Shown: piece after piece, positions 8,741-17,734 of the stretch
Position numbering within the stretch: position 1 is the stretch's first letter
Layout: each line of letters begins with the position of its first letter
NCBI GenBank assembly: GCA_949297765.1
Contig: CASFTV010000001.1
Location: 62,001 to 126,000 of the forward strand
Source: an uncultured bacterium
GTDB taxonomy: Bacteria; Verrucomicrobiota; Lentisphaeria; Victivallales; UBA1829
DNA length: 64,000 bases
Direction: 5' to 3'
The notes under the pieces: generated by a model
Told to the model about the DNA's origin: nothing
Seen by the model: only the letters and a program-made list of their open reading frames with translations
The model's database searches: none
Translations under genes and position numbers: made by a program

Positions 8741-9213
8741 GTCGGTCCGGATTCTCCGAGTGCCCGGATTTTGACGCCCGCCTCCTGAAGAATGGAACGG
8801 GCGGTCGAGTCGATGGAGTAGCGTTCCTGATAGACCACCTCGCGAATGCCTGCATTGATGATCATCTTCGCGCACAGAAGGCACGGGCTGTATGTCGTAT
8901 ACAGCGTGGAGTCCTTGACGCAGATTCCGTGATAGGCCGCCTGCACAATCGCATTCTCCTCGCCGTGCGAACAGAGGCACTCGCCGAGATTCGTTCCGGA
9001 CGGCGCATGCGAAGAACAGCGCGGACATCCTCCTTCGCTGCAGTTCCGGATGCCGCGCGGCGTCCCGTTGTATCCCGTGGAAATGATCCGTCGGTCCTTC
9101 ACGATCACGGCGGCGACATGGCGCCGCAGGCAGTTGCTGCGCAGCGCCACCACTTTCGCGATCTCCATGAAATACTCATCCCACCCGGGACGTTTTTCCA
9201 TCGGCTCGCTCAT
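8737..9213 (-). CDS. dCMP deaminase-family protein (ComEB-like)
   Basis: 158 residues. Zinc and catalytic motifs of the cytidine/deoxycytidylate deaminase family are visible: HGEEN (zinc His plus proton-shuttle Glu) and SPCLLCAKMI (two zinc Cys). The N-terminal part carries VAAVIVKDRRIISTGYNGTPRG, characteristic of dCMP deaminases and ComE operon protein 2. A NCSEGGCPRC stretch adds further cysteines that could bind a second zinc, as in some family members. Predicted role: dCMP to dUMP for thymidylate supply. It starts 15 bases after parC and overlaps the methyltransferase start. Confidence 0.88.
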   Translation of the reverse strand: MSEPMEKRPGWDEYFMEIAKVVALRSNCLRRHVAAVIVKDRRIISTGYNGTPRGIRNCSEGGCPRCSSHAPSGTNLGECLCSHGEENAIVQAAYHGICVKDSTLYTTYSPCLLCAKMIINAGIREVVYQERYSIDSTARSILQEAGVKIRALGESGPT

Positions 9214-9228
9214 CTTCGACTCCTTCCG

Positions 9229-11862
9229 TTAAAAGAGATCCATCTGCGAGATTCCCCAGTTCTCCTCTTCCGGAGGCGGAACCGGGCGGATCGGCTCTCT
9301 GGGTTTTTCCGGCTCTCCGGATTTCTCCGGCTCTCCGGTCTTTTCCGGCTCTCCGGATTTCTCCGGCTCTCCGGTCTTTTCCGGCTCGACCGGAGTGGAT
9401 TGAACGGATTTTTTCTTTCCGGATTCCACGGAGGTTTTTCCGGGTGTCTTTTCCGGTTGTTCCGTTTTTCTTTCTCCGGGCTTCTTTTCTGTTCCGCTTT
9501 TCCCGGCGGCGGGAGGTTCCGGACCATCCTTTGAAGAAGATTCCGCGGAGGGGGGAGTGGCGGGTTTCTCTTCCGTTCCGGTATTTTCAGCGGCGGGAGA
9601 TTCCGGACTTTCCTTCGAGGGGGATTCTTCGGGCGGAAGTTCCAGCAGCGGGGGATCGTCCGGTTCTTCGGTGCCGTCCAGATATTGAAGAAAGGTGATT
9701 TTCAGGAGTTTGCGCGGAAAGAGGAGTGCTCCGCCCGCCTGGGGGGATGAGCGCAGGGGCGCTTTCGAGAGATCCACATTCTGAATCTGGCGCGCCTTGA
9801 TCGGCGTGTCGATCCGGCATTCGTAGATTGCGTTCGGGCGGGGCGTAATCAGCTCCAGACGGCAACCGTCCGGGCAGATCCGGTACTCCTTGTCCTTGAT
9901 GAACTGGCTGATGACGCAGCGTTTGTAGTAGACTTTGCCCGACTTCACATCGGAATAGACCACGCCGAACTCGGTGGATTTGTCATATTTCCGGAATTCA
10001 TAGAGCTTGTCGATGAAGATTTTTTCGGGAATGTCGATGATCCGGTAGACTCCTTTGCGCTCAATGCAGAGCAGATGGTCGAATTCGTTGCAGAGGACAA
10101 GATCCTCGCTCTTGACCCCGGTTCCGACATAGCAGTTCCGACGGTCCCAGTAGACGCGGATGTTGTTCAGCGCAATGGCCTTTGCGTCGATCTTGTCGAA
10201 TCCTTCCAGACGGATTTCCGTGCGGCGCGGGAAGTTCTCGCCGTATTTGTCGATCAGCTCCTGAAGTTTGCGGATCGCATATTTCTTGAGCTGTTTCAGA
10301 TTTTTCTGCGCCTCGCTGAGCAGTGCGTTGAGTTCCGCCATCTCCTTGCGGTTCTGCTCAATATCGAACAGCGAGATGCGGCGGATCGGGATCGCAAGCA
10401 GTTTTTCGATCTCCGAATCCGGAATGATGCCGGAAGCAAGCTGCTCCAGACGGAGACGGGTCTCCTTGTCTCCGGAGGCTCCGCCGCGCGCACGCACGCT
10501 TTCTTCCAGCTGCTGAACCAGCGGAAACCATTCGTCGCGGAAACTTTCGAGTCCGGAACGGACCTCGGCGGTGATTTTTTCCTGCGTTTTGCAGGTTTCG
10601 ATCCGTTTGTAGATCCGCTCTTCGATGAAGATCTGCGCAAGGGTCCGGAACAGGAGTTTGTCCAGATGTTTCCCGATCTCGATATTGAGTTCCGCGCGCA
10701 GATAGTCGAGCAGTTTTTCCGTATTGCGCCGAAGAACGTCGGAGACGGTCATGCGGACCGGTTTGTTGTCCCGGATGACCATCAGATTCAGCGAAAGGCT
10801 CATGGAGCAGTCCGTGTATTTGTAGAGCGCCTGAATCGCGCGCTTGGGATCGTAGCCGCGCTGCGGAACAATTTCAATGCAGACCTCTTCCGCGGTCAGA
10901 TCGTGGATCGAGGCAATTTTGATCTTGCTCTTGTTGATCGCACGGTCGATGGATTCCAGGAGTTTCTGCGTATCGGTGAAGGCGGGGATTTCGCGGATGA
11001 TCAGATTGCGTCCGTCGATGTCGATCCGGGCGCGGAGCGTGATCTTGCCGTTCCCGTCCTCGTACTCGGAGGCGTCCATGACGGCGCCCTGGAGAAAATC
11101 CGGATAGAGCTGGAACGGTTCGTCGCGCAGCACCGCGATCTGTGCATTCAGCAGCTCGTTGAAATTGTGCGGCATGATGTCCGTCCGCGTTCCCGGAGCG
11201 AGTCCGGAGGCCCCCATCAGAAGAAGAGAGGGAATCTTGATCGGCAGACGGACCGGTTCCAGATTGCGGGAGTCATACGACTCCACCAGTTCGGTGATGT
11301 CGTCGTTGAAGAGCACTTCGCGCCCGAGCTGGGAGAGACGCGCTTCAATATATCGGGAGGCCGCTGCCCGGTCTCCGGTCACCACACTGCCGAAATTCCC
11401 CTGCTTCTCAATGAAAAGCTCCTTGTTCGCCAGATAGACCAGCGCTCCTTCGATCGACGCATCGCCGTGCGGATGGAACTTCATGGTCCCGCCGACAATG
11501 TTTGCCACTTTGTGGAAGGAGCCGTCGTCAATGCGGTGCATCTCCCAGAGGATGCGGCGCTGAACGGGTTTGAGTCCGTCGTCCACATCGGGAATCGCGC
11601 GGTCCTTGATGACATAGGAGGCGTATTCGATATAGTTGTTGTTCATCATCCGGCGGAGCTGTTCATTGGCTCCGGCGGACTGCTCCGCAACTTCGGTCAG
11701 ATCCTCATCTTCCTCCTCGTCGACATCGGCGGATGTCGTTTCCGGAGGCTCCGCGGCCGGCTCTTCCGGAGGAGGCACGGACGCCTCCTCTTCCGGAACG
11801 GGCGGATTGACCGGTTCCTGCTGTTCGCCGCCGGAACGGGATGCGGTTTTTTTCTTTGCCAT
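9229..11862 (-). CDS. parC: DNA topoisomerase IV subunit A (ParC-type)
   Basis: 877 residues. After an acidic, proline-rich N-terminal tail (1-60) comes the type IIA breakage-reunion domain: YIEYASYVIKDRAIPDVDDG, KPVQRRILWEM, KFHPHGDASIEGAL. The active-site Tyr is about residue 171 in RAAASRYIEARL. The C-terminal domain lacks the GyrA box QRRGGKG, which favours topoisomerase IV over gyrase; the overall text resembles the Bacteroidetes-type ParC. The last 130 residues are low-complexity, with repeated EPEKTG/EPEKSG, ending GISQMDLF. It follows parE by 3 bases and acts with it in decatenation. Confidence 0.92.
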   Translation of the reverse strand: MAKKKTASRSGGEQQEPVNPPVPEEEASVPPPEEPAAEPPETTSADVDEEEDEDLTEVAEQSAGANEQLRRMMNNNYIEYASYVIKDRAIPDVDDGLKPVQRRILWEMHRIDDGSFHKVANIVGGTMKFHPHGDASIEGALVYLANKELFIEKQGNFGSVVTGDRAAASRYIEARLSQLGREVLFNDDITELVESYDSRNLEPVRLPIKIPSLLLMGASGLAPGTRTDIMPHNFNELLNAQIAVLRDEPFQLYPDFLQGAVMDASEYEDGNGKITLRARIDIDGRNLIIREIPAFTDTQKLLESIDRAINKSKIKIASIHDLTAEEVCIEIVPQRGYDPKRAIQALYKYTDCSMSLSLNLMVIRDNKPVRMTVSDVLRRNTEKLLDYLRAELNIEIGKHLDKLLFRTLAQIFIEERIYKRIETCKTQEKITAEVRSGLESFRDEWFPLVQQLEESVRARGGASGDKETRLRLEQLASGIIPDSEIEKLLAIPIRRISLFDIEQNRKEMAELNALLSEAQKNLKQLKKYAIRKLQELIDKYGENFPRRTEIRLEGFDKIDAKAIALNNIRVYWDRRNCYVGTGVKSEDLVLCNEFDHLLCIERKGVYRIIDIPEKIFIDKLYEFRKYDKSTEFGVVYSDVKSGKVYYKRCVISQFIKDKEYRICPDGCRLELITPRPNAIYECRIDTPIKARQIQNVDLSKAPLRSSPQAGGALLFPRKLLKITFLQYLDGTEEPDDPPLLELPPEESPSKESPESPAAENTGTEEKPATPPSAESSSKDGPEPPAAGKSGTEKKPGERKTEQPEKTPGKTSVESGKKKSVQSTPVEPEKTGEPEKSGEPEKTGEPEKSGEPEKPREPIRPVPPPEEENWGISQMDLF
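9303..9392. repeat. 18-bp tandem repeats coding the EPEK(T/S)G tail of ParC
   Basis: About five 18-base units, alternating between two variants so that the true period is 36 bases (9321-9356 against 9357-9392). They encode EPEKTG/EPEKSG repeats near the C-terminus of ParC. The count may vary between strains by slippage. Confidence 0.85.
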
Positions 11863-11865
11863 AAA

Positions 11866-13773
11866 TCACACCAGATTGTTTTGAATGAATTCCCAGCGTT
11901 CCGGGGTGTTGTCGCCCATGTAGAAGCGCAGCATTTCGCTGATGCCCTTGGTCTGATCAATCGTCACCTGCTCCAGACGGATGTTTTCGTCGATGAACTG
12001 CCGGAACTCTTTCGGAGAGATCTCTCCAAGTCCTTTGAAGCGGGTGATTTCCGCGTTTCTGCCGATCAGGGCGGCTTTTTCGTCGCGTTCCTCCTCGGAA
12101 TAGCAGTAATAGGTTTTTTCGTTCGGTTTCTCTTCGGGCGCGTTCTCTTTCTTCGCACTTCTGCGGACGGTTTTCCGGTCGTCCTTCTTCCCTTTCGGGC
12201 GTACACGGAAGAGCGGGGTTTCAAGGATGTAGAGATGCCCCGTCTGCACAAGCTGTTCAAAATACGAGAGAAAGAACGTAATCAGAAGATTGCGGATATG
12301 CAGTCCGTCCACATCGGCGTCGGTCGCGATCACCACCTTGTTGTAGCGAAGATTGGCGATGTCCTCTTCGATGTCGAGGGTCCGCATGATGCAGAACAGC
12401 TCCTCCACCGTGTAGACCGTTTCCAGCTTCTTGCCGAAGCAGTTGAACGGCTTCCCCTTCAGCGCGAAGACCGCCTGTGTATTGGGATCGCGGCTCTGGA
12501 CCATGGATCCGCCGGCGGAGTCTCCCTCCGTCAGGAAGATCATGGTTTCTCCGCCGTGTCCGGAGCGGTCGCCGAAATGGTATTTGCAGTCCCGCAGCTT
12601 GCTGTTGCGGATGCTGAGTTTCTTTTCGAATTCCTTGCCTTTTTTCTTGACCGCCTGGATTTCTTTGCGGACGTCCTCATTCTTCTTGATCTTTTCGAGC
12701 AGGAGGTTGGCTTCCTCGGTGTGGCGGTAGAGATAGTCTTCCACGGCCTGACGGACCGCCGGAACGATCCAGCTTTTCACATCGGTGTTGCCGAGTTTGT
12801 TCTTGGTCTGGGATTCGAACACCGGCTCCTGCAGCTTGATCGCGACCGAGCCGACGATTCCGCCGCGCAGGTCTTTTGCGTCGTAATCCTTCCCGGAATA
12901 TTCATTCACGGCGCGCAGCAGCGCCTCCTTGAACGCGGATTCGTGAGTTCCGCCGTCGTTGGTGTACTGTCCGTTCACGAAGGAAAAATAGCTTTCCCCG
13001 AAGTCCGCGACATGGGTGAAGGCGAACTCCAGAGTCTTGTCCTTGTAGTGGACGACCTCATAGAGACTCTCATCCTGCACGCGGTTTTCGATCAGGTCCT
13101 TGAGTCCGTTTCTGGAATAGAAGCGTTCCATTCCGTTCAGGTAGAGGGAGAGTCCGCTGTTCAGATAGGCGTACATCCAGAGCCGTTTTTTCACAAATTC
13201 GGGATTGATGTGATATTTCGGGAAGAGCTGTCCATCCGGCACGAATTCGATCAGAGTCCCGTTGCGTTCCGCGGTATCGCCGTCGTCTTCGGAGACGAGC
13301 TTGCCGCGTTCGAATTCCGCCCGTTTGAATTTTCCGTCGCGGTAGGAGGTCGCGATGAACCGTTCCGACAGCGCGTTGACCGCCTTGGTGCCGACTCCGT
13401 TGAGGCCGACCGAAAACTGGAAGACGTCGCTGTTGTATTTTGCTCCGGTGTTGATCTGTGAGACGCAGTCCACCAGTTTCTCCAGCGGAATGCCGCGTCC
13501 GTAGTCACGGATCTTCACAAAATTCTCCCGCAGAGTCACATCGATTCTCCGTCCGCACCCCATGATGAATTCGTCCACGGAGTTGTCGATCACCTCTTTG
13601 ATCAGCACATAGACTCCGTCGTTTTCATGGGTGCCGTCGCCCAGCTTTCCGATATACATGCCCGGACGATGGCGGATATGCTCCAGTGAGCTCAAAGTCT
13701 TGATTGCATTCGCATCATACACCGCCGCGGTCGGGACCGGGGTGGAGATGTTGTCCAGTTCATCATCCGTCAT
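11866..13773 (-). CDS. parE: DNA topoisomerase IV subunit B (ParE-type)
   Basis: 635 residues. GHKL ATPase motifs are LIKEVIDNSVDEFIMG (catalytic Glu, Mg Asn), VKIRDYGRGIP and VGLNGVGTKAVNALS. The TOPRIM domain has FLTEGDSAGGSM and ATDADVDGLHIRNLLITFFL, and the C-terminus has EITRFKGLGEISPKEF. At 635 residues it is short like ParE and lacks the large GyrB insertion. It is the ATPase subunit that drives strand passage with the neighbouring ParC. RBS GGAAG precedes the ATG, and a promoter candidate lies in the 88-base gap before it, so it may be transcribed separately from bioD. Confidence 0.93.
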   Translation of the reverse strand: MTDDELDNISTPVPTAAVYDANAIKTLSSLEHIRHRPGMYIGKLGDGTHENDGVYVLIKEVIDNSVDEFIMGCGRRIDVTLRENFVKIRDYGRGIPLEKLVDCVSQINTGAKYNSDVFQFSVGLNGVGTKAVNALSERFIATSYRDGKFKRAEFERGKLVSEDDGDTAERNGTLIEFVPDGQLFPKYHINPEFVKKRLWMYAYLNSGLSLYLNGMERFYSRNGLKDLIENRVQDESLYEVVHYKDKTLEFAFTHVADFGESYFSFVNGQYTNDGGTHESAFKEALLRAVNEYSGKDYDAKDLRGGIVGSVAIKLQEPVFESQTKNKLGNTDVKSWIVPAVRQAVEDYLYRHTEEANLLLEKIKKNEDVRKEIQAVKKKGKEFEKKLSIRNSKLRDCKYHFGDRSGHGGETMIFLTEGDSAGGSMVQSRDPNTQAVFALKGKPFNCFGKKLETVYTVEELFCIMRTLDIEEDIANLRYNKVVIATDADVDGLHIRNLLITFFLSYFEQLVQTGHLYILETPLFRVRPKGKKDDRKTVRRSAKKENAPEEKPNEKTYYCYSEEERDEKAALIGRNAEITRFKGLGEISPKEFRQFIDENIRLEQVTIDQTKGISEMLRFYMGDNTPERWEFIQNNLV

Positions 13774-13824
13774 TGTATTTCTTCCGTTTCTCCGTCAGGG
13801 GCTGACCCTGTTCTGAATCTGAAA

Positions 13825-13852
13825 AATATATATCGGCGGCTCCGATTTTCAA
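13825..13852 (-). promoter_or_regulatory. Promoter candidate for parE-parC
   Basis: Minus strand: TTGAAA (13847-13852), 16-base spacer, TATATT (13825-13830), about 50 bases before the parE ATG. It lies in the only sizeable gap of this operon. Confidence 0.45.
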
Positions 13853-13861
13853 GTTTCTTTC

Positions 13862-14527
13862 TCAAAAAATATGGCGGAGTCCGAGATCGTCGAGAAATCC
13901 CGTGCCGATCCCCGCCTGAGCGAGAATTTCGGTCCGGCCGAATTTTTCGATCATTTTGAGATTGTCGCGGATCAGGATTCCCGGTTCGGACGGCATGCGG
14001 TTGACGATCACGCCGCGCACTTCCACATCCCTTCTCCGCAGTTCGTTGATCGTCAGCACCGTGTGATTGATTGTCCCGAGGGCGGCGTCCGCAACGATGA
14101 TCGCCGGTATGCCGAGCATCGCCGGAATATCCGCCATGATCTCCCGCTGGTTCAGCGGAACATAGACTCCCCCCGCGCTTTCCAGCAGAATCACATCCGG
14201 ATTGAAGCGCGATTTGATCTCCGCATACGCCTTCGCAATCTTCCGCAGATCAATCTCGATCCCCGCCAGCTCCGCCGCAAGATGCGGCGACGATTCAAAC
14301 TCCAGGCAGTACGGACATGCCAGCTCCATCGGAAGATCCAGAATTCCCGGCGCCGCCTCCTTCACCTTTCCGAGATCCCCCTTGCGCGGATCGGTCATGC
14401 CGGTCTGCGCGGGCTTCATCACGGCGGTGGAGAATCCGCGTTTCGTCGTATATTCCGCCAGCAGCGCGGTTACATAGGTCTTCCCGATATCGGTTCCTGT
14501 TCCCGTTACAAAAAATGTCTGACTCAT
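13862..14527 (-). CDS. bioD: Dethiobiotin synthetase
   Basis: 221 residues, close to the usual BioD size. The P-loop is FFVTGTGTDIGKTYVTALL (residues 5-23). VMKPAQTGM follows (residues 36-44, Lys binding the carbamate), then VILLESAGGVYVPL and TINHTVLTINELRRR (adenine-recognition region). It catalyses ATP-dependent ureido ring closure from diaminopelargonate and CO2 in biotin synthesis. No other bio gene is in the window. The ATG overlaps the stop of the upstream binding-protein gene as ATGA. Confidence 0.92.
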   Translation of the reverse strand: MSQTFFVTGTGTDIGKTYVTALLAEYTTKRGFSTAVMKPAQTGMTDPRKGDLGKVKEAAPGILDLPMELACPYCLEFESSPHLAAELAGIEIDLRKIAKAYAEIKSRFNPDVILLESAGGVYVPLNQREIMADIPAMLGIPAIIVADAALGTINHTVLTINELRRRDVEVRGVIVNRMPSEPGILIRDNLKMIEKFGRTEILAQAGIGTGFLDDLGLRHIF

Positions 14528-15336
14528 TTCGATCTGTCCTTTCTGATTGGAATAAATCCATGCTTAAGCAGCAGTTCTCGGAATCTGCCGTCCCGGAGAC
14601 GTTCCGCCAGACGCCGCACTGCATCCGGCGCATCCGGCGCCATGGAAAGATAGTATGTCCGGACCAGCGGATAGCGTCCGCCGAGGATCTGCTCGAACTC
14701 CGGCGCGATGCCGTCCACCGGCAGCAGTTTGATCTCCGCATCCCCCTCCGCTGCAAAACTGAGAGGCAGAAGAGCTATCGCTGTTACATCTTTTTTCACC
14801 AGCTCCGCCGCAATCCGCGCGGAGGAAAGCTCCGTAAAATGGGTTTTCCCTTTCTGGGCGCCGCCTTTTGCCCTCAGCGAACCTGCGACCAGATAGATGT
14901 TGCGGACCGGAATATCCGTTCCCGGCCAGATCGGATACTGGTTTTTCATGATCCGGAGAACCTCTTTCGACGTGAATCCTGCGGCCGGATTGCTTTTGTT
15001 GACCGCAAGAAGCGCTCCCTTCAGGGCAAGCGGGAGAGCCTCTGTCTTCGGGAGTTTTCGGGGAGAGACCGCCAGAACCGGCGGGGCGTCCAGCGCATCC
15101 GGATCGGAGGAGAGCACCGTCTGATGCTCCGGCATCTCTTCCGCGAGCGTCCGGACAAGAGGGCGGACCAGTTCCGCCGTTCCCCCTTCCGTGACAATCC
15201 GGATCTTCGGAAGTTCAAGATCTCCGCCCCCCAGCACCGACACCGCGGCGGCAGCCGTCATGGCGGCCAGCACGTTCCGGAGCGTTCGGAAATGCGGTTC
15301 CCCCGTCCCCTGTTTCTTCCGGGTCAGACGGCGCAT
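14524..15336 (-). CDS. PstS-like substrate-binding protein
   Basis: 270 residues. An N-terminal hydrophobic segment after basic residues (RTLRNVLAAMTAAAAVSVLGG, about 17-37) suggests export or membrane anchoring. The rest resembles the PBP-like/phosphate-binding family: KIRIVTEGGTAELVRPLV, GFTSKEVLRIMKNQYPIWPG and IAALELVKK-like helices, ending RYPLVRTYYLSMAP. The family binds phosphate or other oxyanions for ABC uptake, but no transporter genes are nearby. AGGAGG lies 7 bases before this ATG, which is inside the PHP gene's last codons (13-base overlap), supporting the start. Ligand unknown. Confidence 0.72.
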   Translation of the reverse strand: MRRLTRKKQGTGEPHFRTLRNVLAAMTAAAAVSVLGGGDLELPKIRIVTEGGTAELVRPLVRTLAEEMPEHQTVLSSDPDALDAPPVLAVSPRKLPKTEALPLALKGALLAVNKSNPAAGFTSKEVLRIMKNQYPIWPGTDIPVRNIYLVAGSLRAKGGAQKGKTHFTELSSARIAAELVKKDVTAIALLPLSFAAEGDAEIKLLPVDGIAPEFEQILGGRYPLVRTYYLSMAPDAPDAVRRLAERLRDGRFRELLLKHGFIPIRKDRSK

Positions 15337-16181
15337 TTCCGCGCCTCCTGCATCCGTTCGAGAAATTCAAGCGGCACCGCGAGCGATCCGTATCCGCTGC
15401 CCAGTTCGATGCCCGGCTGATTCACTCCGTGATAGTCGCTCCCGCCGGATTTCAGGATTCCGGCCGCGTCCGCAATTTCGTGCATCATCCGGGTCTGGTG
15501 TTCCGAGAACATGGAATAGTTGGTTTCGACGGCGTCGAGTCCCAGTTCCATGAGTTTGCGGAGCATTTTTTTTGCGTATCCGCGTTCGCCGGCCTGTCCG
15601 CTGACGGGATGCGCCCAGACAGCCAGTCCGTCCGCCGCGTGAATGACTCCGATGGCTTCCGCCGCCTCCGGCAGTTCCCGCGGCACATACGCCCGGCATC
15701 CGCGCTTGAGGCACTGCTCAAATGCCGCCTGCATGCTCTTGAAATATCCTTTCCGGATCAGCAGTGCGGCGATATGAGGCCGGCCGATGCTTTCCCCGCC
15801 CGCAAGAGCAAGCAGCTCTTCATACTCAATCGGATAGCCGAGAACGGCGAGCTTCCGGACGATTTCGCGGTTCCGCTCCTCCCGTCCTCTGCGCATTCCC
15901 GCAAGAAGTTCGAGTAGGCGCGGTTCGTCCGGACGGATGAACAGTCCGACAATATGAATCTCCTTGGAAAACAGATGCGAGGAAATTTCCACTCCCGGCA
16001 CCCCGGTGATTCCGCACCGTTCCGTCTCTTTCAGGAACTCGCTCAGCCCGGAGACGGTGTCATGGTCCGTCAGAGCGATTCCCCGCAGTCCTTTTTCCAC
16101 GGCCAGATGCGCCAGGCGCGCGGGTGCGTCCGACCCGTCCGAGGCCGAACTGTGTGTATGCAAATCAATGAAATCCGACAT
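15324..16181 (-). CDS. PHP-domain phosphoesterase
   Basis: 285 residues. PHP metal-binding motifs are DLHTHSSASDG (residues 6-16), ALTDHDTVSG (36-45), VPGVEIS, and near the C-terminus GGSDYHG; the AVWAHP motif lies between them. This is the layout of the YciV/RNase AM and 3',5'-nucleoside bisphosphate phosphatase group, with two or three metals in the active site. A cytosolic role in RNA 5'-end trimming or pAp-type turnover is likely but unproven. It is the first gene of the operon running to the nitroreductase and has a strong promoter directly upstream. Confidence 0.88.
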   Translation of the reverse strand: MSDFIDLHTHSSASDGSDAPARLAHLAVEKGLRGIALTDHDTVSGLSEFLKETERCGITGVPGVEISSHLFSKEIHIVGLFIRPDEPRLLELLAGMRRGREERNREIVRKLAVLGYPIEYEELLALAGGESIGRPHIAALLIRKGYFKSMQAAFEQCLKRGCRAYVPRELPEAAEAIGVIHAADGLAVWAHPVSGQAGERGYAKKMLRKLMELGLDAVETNYSMFSEHQTRMMHEIADAAGILKSGGSDYHGVNQPGIELGSGYGSLAVPLEFLERMQEARKCAV

Positions 16182-16206
16182 CTTTCCCTGTTCCGTTCAA
16201 CCGGTT

Positions 16207-16235
16207 AGTATAGCACGGATTTCCCGATTTTGCAA
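16207..16235 (-). promoter_or_regulatory. Promoter of the PHP-bioD operon
   Basis: Minus strand: TTGCAA (16230-16235), 17-base spacer, TATACT (16207-16212), 25 bases before the PHP start codon with AGGGA as RBS between. Confidence 0.65.
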
Positions 16236-16263
16236 ACCGGAAACGCAAAGAACCCGTTCCATG

Positions 16264-17628
16264 TCATCCGTTTCCGCGAAAGGGGAGGGCGGGATGGCGG
16301 ACTGCCAGTTTCTCATCCATGCATTTCCGGATAAGAGCCGAATCCGCTCCGAAGCGGGCGTGCTGTTCATAGAGGACTCCGAGGGCAACACGTTCTTCGT
16401 TGGTCAGATCCGCGTTCATCCGGATCGGAAAATCCCGTTTTCCCGGGAAGAACTCCAGAAAATCTTCCCGGTCGGCCCAGGCGTGATCGGCGCTTTTCAG
16501 GTCTTTGCGCAGGGAGATTGCTCCGGAGAGCGCGGTCAGCTGTTTCTGCATCTCCCGTCCGCAGAGCAGACGCAGGAATTTCCAGATCCGTTCCGTCTCA
16601 TTGGTTCCGAGCGGGGCGCGGAGATAGGTTTGCAGAAAATAGAAACTGTACGGTATGATTTTCCGTCCGCCGCTCCGCAACGGCAGAATCCGGCACTCAT
16701 CCCGGAATCCGTTCCGGAGTCTGCTCTGCACCGTGAACCAGGATCCGGTCTGAAGCAGCAGCGCGGTATTGCCTCTGCAGAACTCCTCATACGGATTTTC
16801 GCAGGGATAACTCTCCCGGAGGAAATGGAACAGACGTTCTCCGGAAGAGGTGTCGAACACGGGAATGCGCAGCAGTTCATCTTCCTTCTCCCGTTTTGCC
16901 GCCTGCATCAGCAGCGCGGGGAACATGCCGGGAAAGTTCCAGAGATTGGAATTTCCGCTTTCCCGGAGCGCCGGATGGCAGTTGTGTTCCCGGCAGCGCT
17001 GAACGAGACGGTCCCAGCGGGGGCTGAACGGCAACCCGGCGATGTCCTCCGGCACCTCCCGGATCCCGAGTCTGTTCAGAACCCGCAGATTCACACACGC
17101 CTGCCAGGTGACACAGTAGAAGGGAAGCTGCAGATTGTTGATCCGGCTGCCGAATGTTTCGAATTCCGCCGAGAACGCGCTGTATCCGGGAAGCGAGGAA
17201 AGATCCAGCAGTGTGCCCTTGACGGGAAGCCATCCGTTGTCCTCCACGATCGCCGCCTTTCCGGGGTATTCCTGAAGGGGATGGGTGTTCAGCTCATCTT
17301 TTTCCCGGACGAAAATTTCCATGTTCAGATCGTTGCGGACCGCGCATTCCGTCGCCAGCGCCTGGACGCGAAGCAGATCAAACGTGGAGCCGGAGACGAA
17401 CAGATCCACCTTCAGCGGCGTCCCTCCGGCAAGATAGGTTCCGCTGCCCCGGCGGATTTCGACGATGCCGCGGTTCTCCAGTTTCTTCAGTCCCCGCTGA
17501 CAGGATGTATACGAGATCCCCAGCATTTTCCGGAATGTTTCGCAGGTCGGCAGCCGGTCGCCCGGATGCAGCCGCCGCTCCGCCGCCATTTTCCGGACGG
17601 CCTGAAGAAGGTCCCGTTCTATTCCCAT
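16264..17628 (-). CDS. GntR-type winged-helix regulator fused to a solute-binding-protein domain
   Basis: 454 residues, no signal peptide. Residues 1-66 are a GntR winged helix (LHPGDRLPTCETFRKMLGI, then GLKKLENRGIVEIRRGSGTY). The remainder, about 385 residues, looks like an ABC extracellular sugar-binding protein: PLKVDLFVSGSTFDLLRVQA, QLPFYCVTWQACVNLRVLNR, NTALLLQTGSWFTVQSRL, ending FLRLLCGREMQKQLTALSGA. The typical FadR/HutC effector domains are absent. Being cytosolic, the binding domain would sense an internalised sugar. It is divergent from the beta-helix gene, with similar TGTA-containing sites at both promoters, so it probably controls both. Confidence 0.8.
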   Translation of the reverse strand: MGIERDLLQAVRKMAAERRLHPGDRLPTCETFRKMLGISYTSCQRGLKKLENRGIVEIRRGSGTYLAGGTPLKVDLFVSGSTFDLLRVQALATECAVRNDLNMEIFVREKDELNTHPLQEYPGKAAIVEDNGWLPVKGTLLDLSSLPGYSAFSAEFETFGSRINNLQLPFYCVTWQACVNLRVLNRLGIREVPEDIAGLPFSPRWDRLVQRCREHNCHPALRESGNSNLWNFPGMFPALLMQAAKREKEDELLRIPVFDTSSGERLFHFLRESYPCENPYEEFCRGNTALLLQTGSWFTVQSRLRNGFRDECRILPLRSGGRKIIPYSFYFLQTYLRAPLGTNETERIWKFLRLLCGREMQKQLTALSGAISLRKDLKSADHAWADREDFLEFFPGKRDFPIRMNADLTNEERVALGVLYEQHARFGADSALIRKCMDEKLAVRHPALPFRGNG

Positions 17629-17645
17629 GAATCAATACTCCAAAA

Positions 17646-17658
17646 TAAATGTATATCA
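17646..17658. promoter_or_regulatory. Candidate GntR-type operator at the regulator's own promoter
   Basis: TAAATGTATATCA partly matches the perfect palindrome TAATGTACATTA on the other side of this divergent region. Its last base touches the -10 hexamer. Autoregulation is inferred. Confidence 0.35.
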
Positions 17659-17685
17659 CTATAATACTTATTCCGGTTTTGTCAA
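17658..17685 (-). promoter_or_regulatory. Promoter of the GntR-binding-protein fusion gene
   Basis: Minus strand: consensus TTGACA (17680-17685), 16-base spacer, TATAGT (17658-17663), about 30 bases before the start codon. Confidence 0.6.
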
Positions 17686-17734
17686 GGGAAATGAGCTTTT
17701 TTCTTATTTATAAACAGTTTTTTCCGCTCTCTGC

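Noticed and set aside
9303-9392. Possible CRISPR array
   Set aside because: The repeats are contiguous 18-mers with no spacers and encode an in-frame protein repeat of ParC.
10075-13461. Long plus-strand open frame (1128 codons)
   Set aside because: Antisense to parC and parE, both of which show every family motif.
9229-13773. Gyrase (gyrB/gyrA) annotation
   Set aside because: The A subunit lacks the GyrA box and both subunits resemble the ParE/ParC pair of Bacteroidetes-type topoisomerase IV.
13831-13846. Small hairpin ATCGG/CCGAT after bioD
   Set aside because: The stem is only 5 bp and overlaps the parE promoter spacer, too weak to call a terminator.
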